Shown piece by piece: positions 1 to 7,296 of a DNA stretch of 64,000 bases. Numbering within the stretch: the first letter of the stretch is position 1; the number at the start of each line of letters is the position of its first letter. This stretch comes from Betaproteobacteria bacterium UBA1934 (lineage in GTDB: Bacteria; Pseudomonadota; Gammaproteobacteria; Burkholderiales; Rhodocyclaceae): assembly GCA_002337055.1 (NCBI GenBank), contig DDFG01000001.1, forward strand, positions 334,769 to 398,768, in the 5' to 3' direction. The notes beneath the pieces were generated by a model. It saw nothing but the letters and a program-made list of their open reading frames with translations, was not told the origin of the DNA and did not search any database. Made by a program: the position numbers and the translations under genes.

Positions 1-993
1 TTCCGCGATCCTTACGGGATCCGGCCGCTGGTTTTCGGCAGCAACGAAACGGCGGAGGGCATGGAATACCTGGTGTCGTCCGAGTCGGTGGCGCTGGATA
101 CGCTGGGTTTCAAAATCATTCGTGACATCGAGCCGGGCGAGGCGATCTTCATCGAATTCGGCAACCAGCAATTGCACGCCCGCCAGTGCGCCCAGGCGCC
201 GGTGTTTTCGCCTTGCATTTTCGAGTACGTCTACCTGGCCCGCCCGGATTCCGTGATCGACGGTGTGTCGGTCTACGAATCACGCCTGCGGATGGGCGAG
301 TTCCTCGCGGAAAAGGTTCGCAAGACAATTCCGGTCGAGGAAATCGATGTGGTCATCCCCATCCCCGATTCCAGCCGGCCCTCCGCCATGCAGCTGGCGC
401 AGGTGCTGGGCGTACCGTTCCGCGAGGGCTTTGTGAAGAATCGTTACGTTGGTCGAACCTTCATCATGCCGGGCCAGGCCATGCGGAGTAAATCGGTGCG
501 ACAGAAGCTGAACACCTGCGGCCAGGAATTCAAGGGCAAGCGGGTGCTGCTTGTCGACGATTCCATCGTACGTGGTACCACCAGCCGTGAAATCGTTGAC
601 ATGGCGCGGGCAGCCGGCGCGCTGAAAGTGTATTTCGCCTCGGCGGCGCCACCCGTGCGTTTCCCCAATGTTTATGGTATCGACATGCCCACTCGTGGCG
701 AACTGATCGCCACGGGGCGTTCCGATGACGACATCGCGCGCGAAATCGGCGCCGACAAATTGGTGTACCAGGACATCGAAGCCCTGAAATCATCCGTGCA
801 ATCCCTGAACGCGGCACTGACCGTGTTCGACGCCTCGTGTTTTGACGGATGCTATGTCACCGGCGACGTCGACGAAGCCTACCTCGACGCGGTCGAATCC
901 CGCCGCAGCGGCAAGGCCAAGTCCGAGGAAGAGGGAGATGGCAAGGCCTCGCAGCAACTGGTGTTGCATTTGCCGAACGGAGGAGCGGATTGA
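1..993 (+). CDS. purF: Amidophosphoribosyltransferase, 3' part
   Basis: PurF makes 5-phosphoribosylamine from PRPP and glutamine, the first step of purine synthesis, in the cytoplasm. The reading frame is open from base 1 and enters at FRDPYGIRPLV, a conserved PurF stretch. About 330 residues are present, so roughly 170 N-terminal residues, including the catalytic Cys of the glutaminase domain, lie outside the window. The PRPP-binding signature VDDSIVRGTT sits at in-window residues 185-194. The C-terminal tail is acidic and lysine-rich. The stop TGA shares its A with the metZ start (TGATG), so the two are translationally coupled, an arrangement common in proteobacteria. Confidence 0.97.
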   Translation, partial: FRDPYGIRPLVFGSNETAEGMEYLVSSESVALDTLGFKIIRDIEPGEAIFIEFGNQQLHARQCAQAPVFSPCIFEYVYLARPDSVIDGVSVYESRLRMGEFLAEKVRKTIPVEEIDVVIPIPDSSRPSAMQLAQVLGVPFREGFVKNRYVGRTFIMPGQAMRSKSVRQKLNTCGQEFKGKRVLLVDDSIVRGTTSREIVDMARAAGALKVYFASAAPPVRFPNVYGIDMPTRGELIATGRSDDDIAREIGADKLVYQDIEALKSSVQSLNAALTVFDASCFDGCYVTGDVDEAYLDAVESRRSGKAKSEEEGDGKASQQLVLHLPNGGAD

Positions 994-2171
994 TGGCGGC
1001 GAACGACTACGACCTTGCAACCCTGGGCGTACGCGCCGGGCAGCGGCGAAGCGAATTCGGAGAACACAGCGAGGCGCTGTATCTGACGTCCAGCTTTGTG
1101 TTTGACAGTGCGGAACAGGCGGCGAAGCGATTTTCCGGCGAGGAAGAGGGCGATGTTTATGCGCGCTTTTCCAACCCCACCGTGACGATGTTCCAGCAAC
1201 GCCTGGCGGCACTGGAAGGTGCGGAGGACTGCATTGCCACGGCCAGCGGCATGGCCGCCATCATGGCGCTTTGCCTTGCCCACTTGCAGGCGGGGGATCA
1301 TATCGTCGCCTCCAAGGCCCTGTTTGGCGCGACAGTTCAACTGTTCACCACCTTGCTGCCGCGTTGCGGCATCACCACCACCTTTGTTTCGCCGACCGAT
1401 GCGGCGGCGTGGGAAGCAGCCATTCGGCCCAATACCCGCCTGTTCTTTCTGGAAACGCCATCGAATCCCCTGACGGAGGTGGCGGATATCGGCGAGTTGA
1501 GCCAGCTTGCCCATTCCCGCAACATTCTGGTGGCTGTCGACAACTGTTTCTGCACGCCAGTATTGCAGCGGCCGCTCGAATTGGGCGCCGATCTGGTCGT
1601 CCATTCGGCGACCAAATATCTCGACGGTCAGGGCCGTGTGCTAGGTGGCGCGGTCTGCGGACCAAGCAAACTGACAGAGGATGTCTTCAAATACCTGCGA
1701 ACAGCCGGCCCGACTTTATCGGCCTTCAATGCCTGGGTGCTGCTGAAGGGCATGGAGACCCTCAAACTGCGCGTGGAGGCGCAATCTGCCTCGGCACTGG
1801 CGCTGGCAGAATGGCTCGAAAACCACCCCAAGATCGCGCGCGTACATTACCCCGGGCTATCTTCGCATCCCCAGCATGCGCTTGTGGCGCGGCAGCAAAG
1901 GCGGGGAGGCGGCATCGTGTCTTTCGAGGTCAAAGGCGGGCGTGCCGAAGCATGGAAGGTGGTCGACAACTGCCGCCTGCTCTCGATCACCGCCAACCTG
2001 GGCGACGTCAAGACGACGATCACGCATCCGGCCACCACGACGCACGGACGGGTTTCTGCGGAAGCGCGGATGGCCGCGGGTATCACCGAGGGACTGCTGC
2101 GTGTGGCGGTCGGGCTGGAAGCCGTCGGCGACCTGCAGACCGACCTCCAGCGCGGCTTTGCGGTGATCTGA
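993..2171 (+). CDS. metZ: O-succinylhomoserine sulfhydrylase
   Basis: A PLP enzyme of the Cys/Met metabolism family that makes homocysteine from O-succinylhomoserine (or a related ester) and sulfide. The protein has 392 residues, the family's usual length. It shows TASGMAAI near residue 88, FLETPSNP, and the PLP-lysine motif HSATKYLDGQGR. The start ATG at 993 overlaps the purF stop and follows GGAGG at about 979-984; an open frame upstream of it merely overlaps purF. MetZ is preferred over cystathionine gamma-synthase because of the purF-metZ arrangement and the YLDGQGR form of the lysine motif; that substrate assignment is inference. Confidence 0.93.
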   Translation: MAANDYDLATLGVRAGQRRSEFGEHSEALYLTSSFVFDSAEQAAKRFSGEEEGDVYARFSNPTVTMFQQRLAALEGAEDCIATASGMAAIMALCLAHLQAGDHIVASKALFGATVQLFTTLLPRCGITTTFVSPTDAAAWEAAIRPNTRLFFLETPSNPLTEVADIGELSQLAHSRNILVAVDNCFCTPVLQRPLELGADLVVHSATKYLDGQGRVLGGAVCGPSKLTEDVFKYLRTAGPTLSAFNAWVLLKGMETLKLRVEAQSASALALAEWLENHPKIARVHYPGLSSHPQHALVARQQRRGGGIVSFEVKGGRAEAWKVVDNCRLLSITANLGDVKTTITHPATTTHGRVSAEARMAAGITEGLLRVAVGLEAVGDLQTDLQRGFAVI

Positions 2172-2176
2172 CCGGA

Positions 2177-2974
2177 TTAGTCGCCGAGGCTGACCCGAAA
2201 CTTAGCGCCATTATGGCGGCCAAGCACCAGTACATCGCCCTCTTGTAATTCGCACTCGCTGACCGGATGCTCAAGGCGGTCGTTCAGGTAGGTGCCATTG
2301 GTCGACTTGAGATCGCGCACGACCAGACGACCTTCCGAAAGGCCTACCCAACAATGCGTCTTTGAAATCTCGGGATCAGGCACCCGCACATCGGTCCCCG
2401 GTGAGCGCCCCATGATCAGGCCGCTGTTGCTGCCAACCCGAAAGCTCATGCCTTGCAGCGAGCCGACCGTGCAGATCAGCTTGGCTTGGGAGAGATCGTG
2501 GTCAAGCACGAAATCAACTTCGGACGCAGATGGTGAAACGGTGGGCGCAGCAGTCATGGGTGTCGCTACGGCGACTGCGACCGGTGTCAAGGCCACCGAC
2601 GGAGGCGGGATAGACGGCGGGCCGGGAATAGGCGCCAGGGCCGGCGCTGGTTCGACAACTCGCGTGACAGGTGCCGACACAGGCGAGGAAGAGAATGGTG
2701 TCTCTGTCGAGGCAGCGGGTATCGTCGGGGTGACCGGAATAGGTGCGGCAGCAATGGGTGTCGCCGGTATCGAGTGAACCGCCGCCTTTGCCCGCGGCTT
2801 GCCGCAGGTGCGGCAGAATCGCACCCCCAGCGGCATGGGCGCCTGGCAATGAGCGCAGATCGCTTGCGGCAGCGCCGGCGGCGTGGTGGAAGGCGCGGCG
2901 AACAGGCGAGCGCCGCAATGGCGGCAAAACCGGGCACCGGCGGCATTTTCTGTCTGGCATTGCGGGCAGCGCAT
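2177..2974 (-). CDS. Double zinc-ribbon protein with C-terminal FHA domain
   Basis: 265 residues. Two zinc ribbons open the protein: Cys 3/6/17/20 and Cys 40/43/54/57. A Pro/Ala/Thr-rich linker (about 60-150) follows, then an FHA domain (about 165-262). The FHA signature residues are present: GR at 189-190, Ser204 and His207 in EISKTHCW, and STNGTYLN at 224-231. FHA domains bind phosphothreonine peptides, so this is probably a cytoplasmic reader of Ser/Thr kinase signals. There is no signal peptide or membrane segment. The first ribbon closely resembles that of the divergent neighbour at 3139. It meets metZ tail to tail with 5 bases between. Partner and process are unknown. Confidence 0.88.
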   Translation of the reverse strand: MRCPQCQTENAAGARFCRHCGARLFAAPSTTPPALPQAICAHCQAPMPLGVRFCRTCGKPRAKAAVHSIPATPIAAAPIPVTPTIPAASTETPFSSSPVSAPVTRVVEPAPALAPIPGPPSIPPPSVALTPVAVAVATPMTAAPTVSPSASEVDFVLDHDLSQAKLICTVGSLQGMSFRVGSNSGLIMGRSPGTDVRVPDPEISKTHCWVGLSEGRLVVRDLKSTNGTYLNDRLEHPVSECELQEGDVLVLGRHNGAKFRVSLGD

Positions 2975-3091
2975 TCGGCAAGAACCTCTCGCAAATTGGA
3001 GACAACAGCATAGCGTATCTTGAACGTTTACGCTCTATTCAACGTCATGTCACGCTATCCCGATGTCTTTGCGGTATGATGTTGCGCCCGA

Positions 3092-3110
3092 CTGGCCGCG
3101 TGGCGGCCAG
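3092..3110 (+). promoter_or_regulatory. Leader hairpin upstream of the TP-repeat zinc-ribbon gene
   Basis: A perfect 8-bp inverted repeat, CTGGCCGC and GCGGCCAG, with a 3-base loop. It ends 28 bases before the ATG at 3139, just ahead of the strong ribosome site AGGAGGGA (3127-3134). A TATGAT hexamer at 3075-3080 could be the -10 of this gene, which would put the hairpin in the leader mRNA. No T-run follows, so it does not look like a terminator. Function not known. Confidence 0.4.
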
Positions 3111-3138
3111 CGCTCCGCAGCATTCCAGGAGGGAGATC

Positions 3139-4389
3139 ATGCGTTGCCCGAATTGCCAGGCCGAAAATTCAACTGGCGCGAAATTCTGCAAAGCCTGCGG
3201 CAAGCCCTTGCCTGCGGCGCCCACAGCCGAAGAAGGAAACCCGTGCCCTCGTTGCCGCGTTCCCAACGCACGCGAGGCGCGATTCTGCCGCGCCTGCGGA
3301 ACCACCCTGACGTCGACTGGCGATCTCGATGCCACATTGATGACACCTCGTGCTGGCCAGGGCGATGCTACAGTCATGGCCCCGCGGGCCGGGACACCGG
3401 CACTCAGTGCCAAAGCCCTTGAGTCTGACGAGACGCGCGTGACGCCGCCATCCTCAGCGACTGATGTGGAGGCAACGCGGTTGACGCCGCGCTCGTCAGG
3501 GATGGAAGAAACCTTGCTGACACCTGGACCGGTGTCGTCCGCGAATGACGGCGATGCAACGTTGCTAACGCCGCGCGAAGATCGTCGCCGACTTTCGTCC
3601 ACCTCAATACCGCCGGATGCGCGTGTCGACGAAGATGCTACTGTTCTGACACCGCGCACGGTACCGTCGCCGCAAGCGAGTGTGCCTCCGGCTGCCCGGC
3701 CGCCGATGGACACGACATCTGCACCGGTCGCGGCGCCGGCAACAGCTGTCACACGCAACGCAAGTGGCAAGCCGGTATGGCTGGGTATGGCCATTGGTGC
3801 CGTGCTGGCCGTGCTGCTGGGGGGAGGCGCGGCATGGTATATCGGTGGGGCCAGATCGCCTTCGGAAACCCAGACGACGACCACAACCAGCACCGTTATG
3901 GCGCTCAGCACGACCACGACAGTATCGACGACCGAGGCGCCCACCACGACAACTAGCACATCGAGCGAACCTTCCACCAGTACGACAACGAGCGCAAGTA
4001 CAACGTCGACTGCCGCCACGACGTCGACGACCCTGTTACCCACCAAACCTGGCGGACGCACAGACGCCGGCGGTGGAGAACGGGAGAAGGCCGGCCGGCG
4101 CGACCCGGCCGCCAAACGCGAGAAGCCGGGGCGAAGCGACTCTGGCGGAACGTCGACACCGGTTATTATCGAGACCATTATTCCTGCGCCGAGCCGCGCG
4201 CCGGAGGTTCCGGCATTGCCGGCGTGGCAGCAGGAGTTGAAGGCGGCGCTGGATTACTGCGCGCCGAAGTCGGGGTTTTCAAAAACCCTGTGTATAGACA
4301 AGGCGCGTAACAAGCATTGCCAGGGACATTGGAACGCGATCAAGGAATGCGAGACCTTTCTCATGGAAGGGCAAGGACTCAATCCCTGA
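3139..4389 (+). CDS. Membrane protein: double zinc ribbon, seven T-x-h-T-P repeats, Thr-rich stalk
   Basis: 416 residues; ATG at 3139 is chosen because AGGAGGGA precedes it and the zinc ribbon begins at once, although the frame is open further upstream. Order: zinc ribbons Cys 3/6/17/20 and 36/39/50/53; seven short repeats of the type [DE]-[AE]-T-x-h-[TA]-P-R between 64 and 173; one membrane segment at about 213-235; a Thr/Ser stalk at 242-301; a basic stretch at 305-335; and a C-terminal module with Cys 374, 385, 394 and 404. The likely topology puts ribbons and repeats in the cytoplasm and stalk and C-terminus in the periplasm. The repeats look like kinase targets or FHA ligands, and an FHA gene is divergent next door. 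I recognise no family for the whole protein. Confidence 0.85.
   Translation: MRCPNCQAENSTGAKFCKACGKPLPAAPTAEEGNPCPRCRVPNAREARFCRACGTTLTSTGDLDATLMTPRAGQGDATVMAPRAGTPALSAKALESDETRVTPPSSATDVEATRLTPRSSGMEETLLTPGPVSSANDGDATLLTPREDRRRLSSTSIPPDARVDEDATVLTPRTVPSPQASVPPAARPPMDTTSAPVAAPATAVTRNASGKPVWLGMAIGAVLAVLLGGGAAWYIGGARSPSETQTTTTTSTVMALSTTTTVSTTEAPTTTTSTSSEPSTSTTTSASTTSTAATTSTTLLPTKPGGRTDAGGGEREKAGRRDPAAKREKPGRSDSGGTSTPVIIETIIPAPSRAPEVPALPAWQQELKAALDYCAPKSGFSKTLCIDKARNKHCQGHWNAIKECETFLMEGQGLNP
3328..3657 (+). repeat. Seven [DE]-[AE]-T-x-h-[TA]-P-R protein repeats
   Basis: Repeat units start at residues 64, 76, 97, 111, 123, 139 and 166 of the protein encoded from 3139: DATLMTPR, DATVMAPR, DETRVTPP, EATRLTPR, EETLLTPG, DATLLTPR and DATVLTPR. 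Spacing varies from 12 to 27 residues and the linkers are unrelated, so the motif itself seems to be what is kept. Each has an acidic residue two before the first Thr. Six of the seven have a Thr-Pro. Confidence 0.8.
3862..4041 (+). repeat. Thr/Ser-rich low-complexity stalk
   Basis: Residues about 242-301 of the protein encoded from 3139 are almost entirely Thr and Ser with a few Ala, Val, Glu and Pro. The coding DNA is an irregular run of ACG/ACC/ACA/AGC triplets. Codon choice is mixed, so it is not a simple DNA microsatellite. It follows the membrane segment and probably forms an extended periplasmic spacer. O-glycosylation of such segments is known in some Gram-negative bacteria but is only a possibility here. 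Confidence 0.7.
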
Positions 4390-4424
4390 GCGCCTATCGA
4401 GCCTATTGAAGAGTTGAAGAGACT

Positions 4425-5462
4425 GTGAACCCCCTTCCGCACTATGCAGATGTTCTGCGCGCTGTCGACGGTATGCGCAATCCGGGCGCGATCGCCCTTG
4501 TCATCGCAGGGTTCGTGCTGGCGCTGCTGGTGGCGGCGGCCGGCATCGCCACGCAGTCCGGCATTGCCATGACGGTATTCGGTCTGCTGGCATGGCTGAT
4601 CGCCGGTTTCGGATCAAACGCGGCAGGCATATTGCTGATGCACCAGGCCTTGGATCAACCGCCTCCCACGGTGCATGAGGTGGTTTTCGGGGGGGTCACG
4701 AGTTTTATCAAGTTACTGGCGATTTTTCTGATTCTGGCGCTGGGAGTGGTGACCTATACGCTCTCGGTCACTGTCCTGCTCTTCGTGTGCAAGCTGCCTT
4801 ACCTCGGTCCCTTGTTGTTTGCGGTAGTGTTGCCGGTGTTGATCGTGGTCAGCGGAGCGGCCTATATCGCCGTAATTGTCGGTGCAGGATTGATGGCGCC
4901 AGCCGTCTGGGGAGGGGCCACCGTGCCGCAAGCCCTGCTGGAATTACTGGCTATTGTGCGCGAACGCCTGATCGAGACTCTCGTTCGGTTCTTTCTGCTG
5001 ATTCTACTGACGCTGGTAGTATTTGGGGTGGCGATGCTGATCCTCGGCGTGGGAGTCGGATATACCATAGGTCTTTCAGCGGGCATTATTGGCAGCGAGG
5101 TGGGTGGCGGATTCGGCTCGCTGATGGATGTGGTGGGCCGCGATTTGCCCAGTGGCGGATCGGGACACGCCTATGCGGCGGTATTCGGTTTTGGCCTGCT
5201 CTATGCGTTTGTGCTCGGGGCCGGGTACTGCGTGGCGACCATGGGTAATATCACCATTTACCTGGCTGTCACTGATCGCCGTCTGTCCGGTGAGTCTGGT
5301 GGCCTTTCCTTGTCGCTGGCAGGTGCGGGGCGCGTGGCGGCGGTGCTGGAGCGGCGCCGCAAGATGGGCGCAAACCCGCCGGCACGAAGCTGCCCAGCGT
5401 GCGAGACGTTGACGAAACCCGACGACACGTATTGCGGGCACTGCGGTCAGCGGTTGTCCTAG
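4425..5462 (+). CDS. Polytopic membrane protein with C-terminal zinc ribbon
   Basis: 345 residues starting at GTG 4425, 35 bases after the TP-repeat gene and probably co-transcribed with it. About six hydrophobic segments span residues 22-275. The tail carries one zinc ribbon with Cys 323/326/337/340. The protein is otherwise rich in Gly, Val and Leu with no catalytic motif that I can see. It is the third zinc-ribbon protein in a row, and the shared ribbon suggests the three work together at the inner membrane. GTG is supported by in-frame hydrophobic continuity, though the upstream ribosome site is weak. It converges on lpxH with 9 bases between. Function unknown. Confidence 0.8.
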   Translation: MNPLPHYADVLRAVDGMRNPGAIALVIAGFVLALLVAAAGIATQSGIAMTVFGLLAWLIAGFGSNAAGILLMHQALDQPPPTVHEVVFGGVTSFIKLLAIFLILALGVVTYTLSVTVLLFVCKLPYLGPLLFAVVLPVLIVVSGAAYIAVIVGAGLMAPAVWGGATVPQALLELLAIVRERLIETLVRFFLLILLTLVVFGVAMLILGVGVGYTIGLSAGIIGSEVGGGFGSLMDVVGRDLPSGGSGHAYAAVFGFGLLYAFVLGAGYCVATMGNITIYLAVTDRRLSGESGGLSLSLAGAGRVAAVLERRRKMGANPPARSCPACETLTKPDDTYCGHCGQRLS

Positions 5463-5471
5463 CGAGTTCTT

Positions 5472-6206
5472 TCAAGCGACGTTGGCTAGAACCGGGTGCC
5501 GGGTTAATCGCTCGCCATTCCAGGCCAGGTATTCACCGGCGTTTTCGTGCCAGTCCGCAAGGACCCAGCGTTCCACATGAATGCCGTCGACCAGATGGTC
5601 GTGTTGCGCCGGCTTGTGTGTATGCCCGTGGATGAAGGTGGCGTAGCCGTGTGCGCGCAGGAAATCGTCGGTTTCGCCGGGATTGAGATCCATCAGGTAG
5701 GCTGCTTTTTCCCGCTTGGTGTGTTCGCTCTGATCACGCATGTTCTCCGCGAGTGCCCGCCGCTCGGCGAGCGGTCGCGCCAAAAAAGCGGCTTGCCAGT
5801 CGAGGTGGCGCACCTGCCTGCGAAAGGCCTGATAGGCGTCGTCGTCGGTGCAGAGGGCGTCGCCGTGCGCGAGAACAAATTGCCATTCCGGCGTGGAGAG
5901 CACATAGGGCTCCGTCAGCAGACGGACGCCGCTGGCGGCGGCGAAGGCATCGCCAATCAGGAAATCCCGGTTGCCCGCCAGAAAACTGATTGTCGTGCCA
6001 TCATCCGCGGTTGCGCGTAGCGCGCTGACGATTCGGGCAGGAAAGTCCGAGCCGATGTCGTCGTCGCCTATCCAGGTCTCGAACAGGTCGCCGAGAATGT
6101 AGATGGCCGATGCAGTGCGCGCCGGCCCGGCCAGATAAGCCAAAAACAGGCCCGTCACCCCGGGTGACTGGGGCGACAGGTGAAGGTCGGATAGAAAATG
6201 AATCAG
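5472..6206 (-). CDS. lpxH: UDP-2,3-diacylglucosamine diphosphatase, probable CTG start
   Basis: LpxH cleaves UDP-2,3-diacylglucosamine to lipid X in lipid A synthesis, at the cytoplasmic face of the inner membrane. The calcineurin-like metal motifs are present: SDLH at residues 6-9, GDLFE, GNRD, HGD and HGHTH. The first standard start (GTG at 6158) would cut off SDLH, which holds two metal ligands. Extending upstream in frame gives I-H-F-L-S-D-L-H-L behind a CTG at 6206, with no ATG, GTG or TTG before it. That CTG overlaps the ppiB stop TGA (6203-6205), much as ATGA overlaps do elsewhere in this operon. The result is 244 residues, close to the family's usual 240. A sequence error at the start codon is the alternative. 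Confidence 0.88.
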   Translation of the reverse strand: MIHFLSDLHLSPQSPGVTGLFLAYLAGPARTASAIYILGDLFETWIGDDDIGSDFPARIVSALRATADDGTTISFLAGNRDFLIGDAFAAASGVRLLTEPYVLSTPEWQFVLAHGDALCTDDDAYQAFRRQVRHLDWQAAFLARPLAERRALAENMRDQSEHTKREKAAYLMDLNPGETDDFLRAHGYATFIHGHTHKPAQHDHLVDGIHVERWVLADWHENAGEYLAWNGERLTRHPVLANVA

Positions 6207-6709
6207 GGCGTCAGCTTTTCGATCACTTCGGCTTTCTGGATCACTACGTCGTCGAGCGGCACATCCTGGTGAAAGCCTTTGTTGCCGGTGCGCACCTTGC
6301 GGATGGCCTCGACCACTTCCAGCCCTTCGACGACCTCGCCGAACACACAGTAGCCCCAGCCGCTGCCAGACGGCGATTTGAAATCGAGAAAATCGTTATC
6401 GACCACATTGATGAAGAACTGCGCGGTGGCGGAATGCGGGTCATTGGTGCGCGCCATGGCAACGCTGCCGCGCTTGTTCTTAAGGCCGTTGGCCGCTTCG
6501 TTATCGATTGGGGCACGCGTGGGCTTCTGTTTCATGCCCGGTTCAAACCCGCCGCCCTGGATCATGAAGTTGCCGATGACGCGATGGAAGACCGTGTTGT
6601 CGTAATGGCCGGCCTCGACGTAGGCGATAAAGTTTTCAACCGTTTTCGGGGCCTTCTCGGCATCGAGCTTGAGGGTGATGGCGCCGAGGTTGGTGGTGAG
6701 CTTGATCAT
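6203..6709 (-). CDS. ppiB: Peptidyl-prolyl cis-trans isomerase, cytoplasmic cyclophilin
   Basis: 168 residues with the full cyclophilin core and no signal peptide, so it acts in the cytoplasm on X-Pro bonds during folding. Visible landmarks: FHRVIGNFMIQGG near residue 41, the MART segment, and QFFINVVDN. The ATG overlaps the ppiA stop by the ATGA arrangement at 6706-6709. Its own stop overlaps the start of lpxH. It is a close relative of the upstream ppiA, differing mainly in lacking the export signal. Confidence 0.95.
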   Translation of the reverse strand: MIKLTTNLGAITLKLDAEKAPKTVENFIAYVEAGHYDNTVFHRVIGNFMIQGGGFEPGMKQKPTRAPIDNEAANGLKNKRGSVAMARTNDPHSATAQFFINVVDNDFLDFKSPSGSGWGYCVFGEVVEGLEVVEAIRKVRTGNKGFHQDVPLDDVVIQKAEVIEKLTP

Positions 6710-7296
6710 TTGGTTTCCTTGCGGGTTTCGGGGAGGATTTTGACGCTTTCGATCACGACCGGCGTCAGGGGGACGTTCTGGTGCATGCCGGCGTCGCCGG
6801 TCTTGACCTGCGCGATCTTGTCGACGACGTCCATGCCTTGCTTGACGGTGCCGAAAACGGCATAGCCCCAGCCGTCAAAAGAGGGGTAGTCCAGTTTCGG
6901 GTTGTCGACATGGTTGATGAAGAACTGCGCAGTGGCGGAATGCGGTGCGCTGGTGCGGGCCATGGCGAGGGTGCCGCGAAGGTTCTTGAGGCCGTTCTTG
7001 GCTTCGTTCTCGACCGGCGCCTGGGTGGGCTTCTGGTTCATCTTGGCATCGAATCCGCCGCCCTGAATCATGAAGCCGGGAATGACGCGATGAAAGACGG
7101 TGCCAGTGTAGTGGCCACTCTTCACATAGGCGAGAAAGTTTTCAACCGATTTCGGGGCTTTGGCCGCATCGAGTTCGATCACGATCTTGCCGGCCGACGT
7201 CGTCATTTCGACGGTCGGTTCCGCTGCGGCGGGCAGGGCGGTCATTGTGAGCGCCGCGGCGGCGAACGCGGCGAACAGTTTTTGCGAGGTCTTCAT
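6706..7296 (-). CDS. ppiA: Peptidyl-prolyl cis-trans isomerase, periplasmic cyclophilin
   Basis: 196 residues. The start ATG at 7296 gives a clear signal peptide (residues 1-25, basic KTSQK, hydrophobic Ala-rich core, cleavage near ALPAAAEP). The cyclophilin core carries FHRVIPGFMIQGG, MART and QFFINHVDN. It catalyses proline isomerisation on periplasmic proteins. The ATG shares its A with the L,D-transpeptidase stop (TGATG) and its stop overlaps the ppiB start, so it lies inside a tightly coupled run. The frame stays open well upstream, but that stretch overlaps the transpeptidase gene and is not part of the protein. Confidence 0.95.
   Translation of the reverse strand: MKTSQKLFAAFAAAALTMTALPAAAEPTVEMTTSAGKIVIELDAAKAPKSVENFLAYVKSGHYTGTVFHRVIPGFMIQGGGFDAKMNQKPTQAPVENEAKNGLKNLRGTLAMARTSAPHSATAQFFINHVDNPKLDYPSFDGWGYAVFGTVKQGMDVVDKIAQVKTGDAGMHQNVPLTPVVIESVKILPETRKETK

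Noticed and set aside
3862..4041. ACG/ACC-rich run as a possible CRISPR array or tandem DNA repeat.
   Set aside because: It is in frame, has irregular triplets with no fixed repeat-spacer unit, and simply encodes a Thr/Ser stretch.
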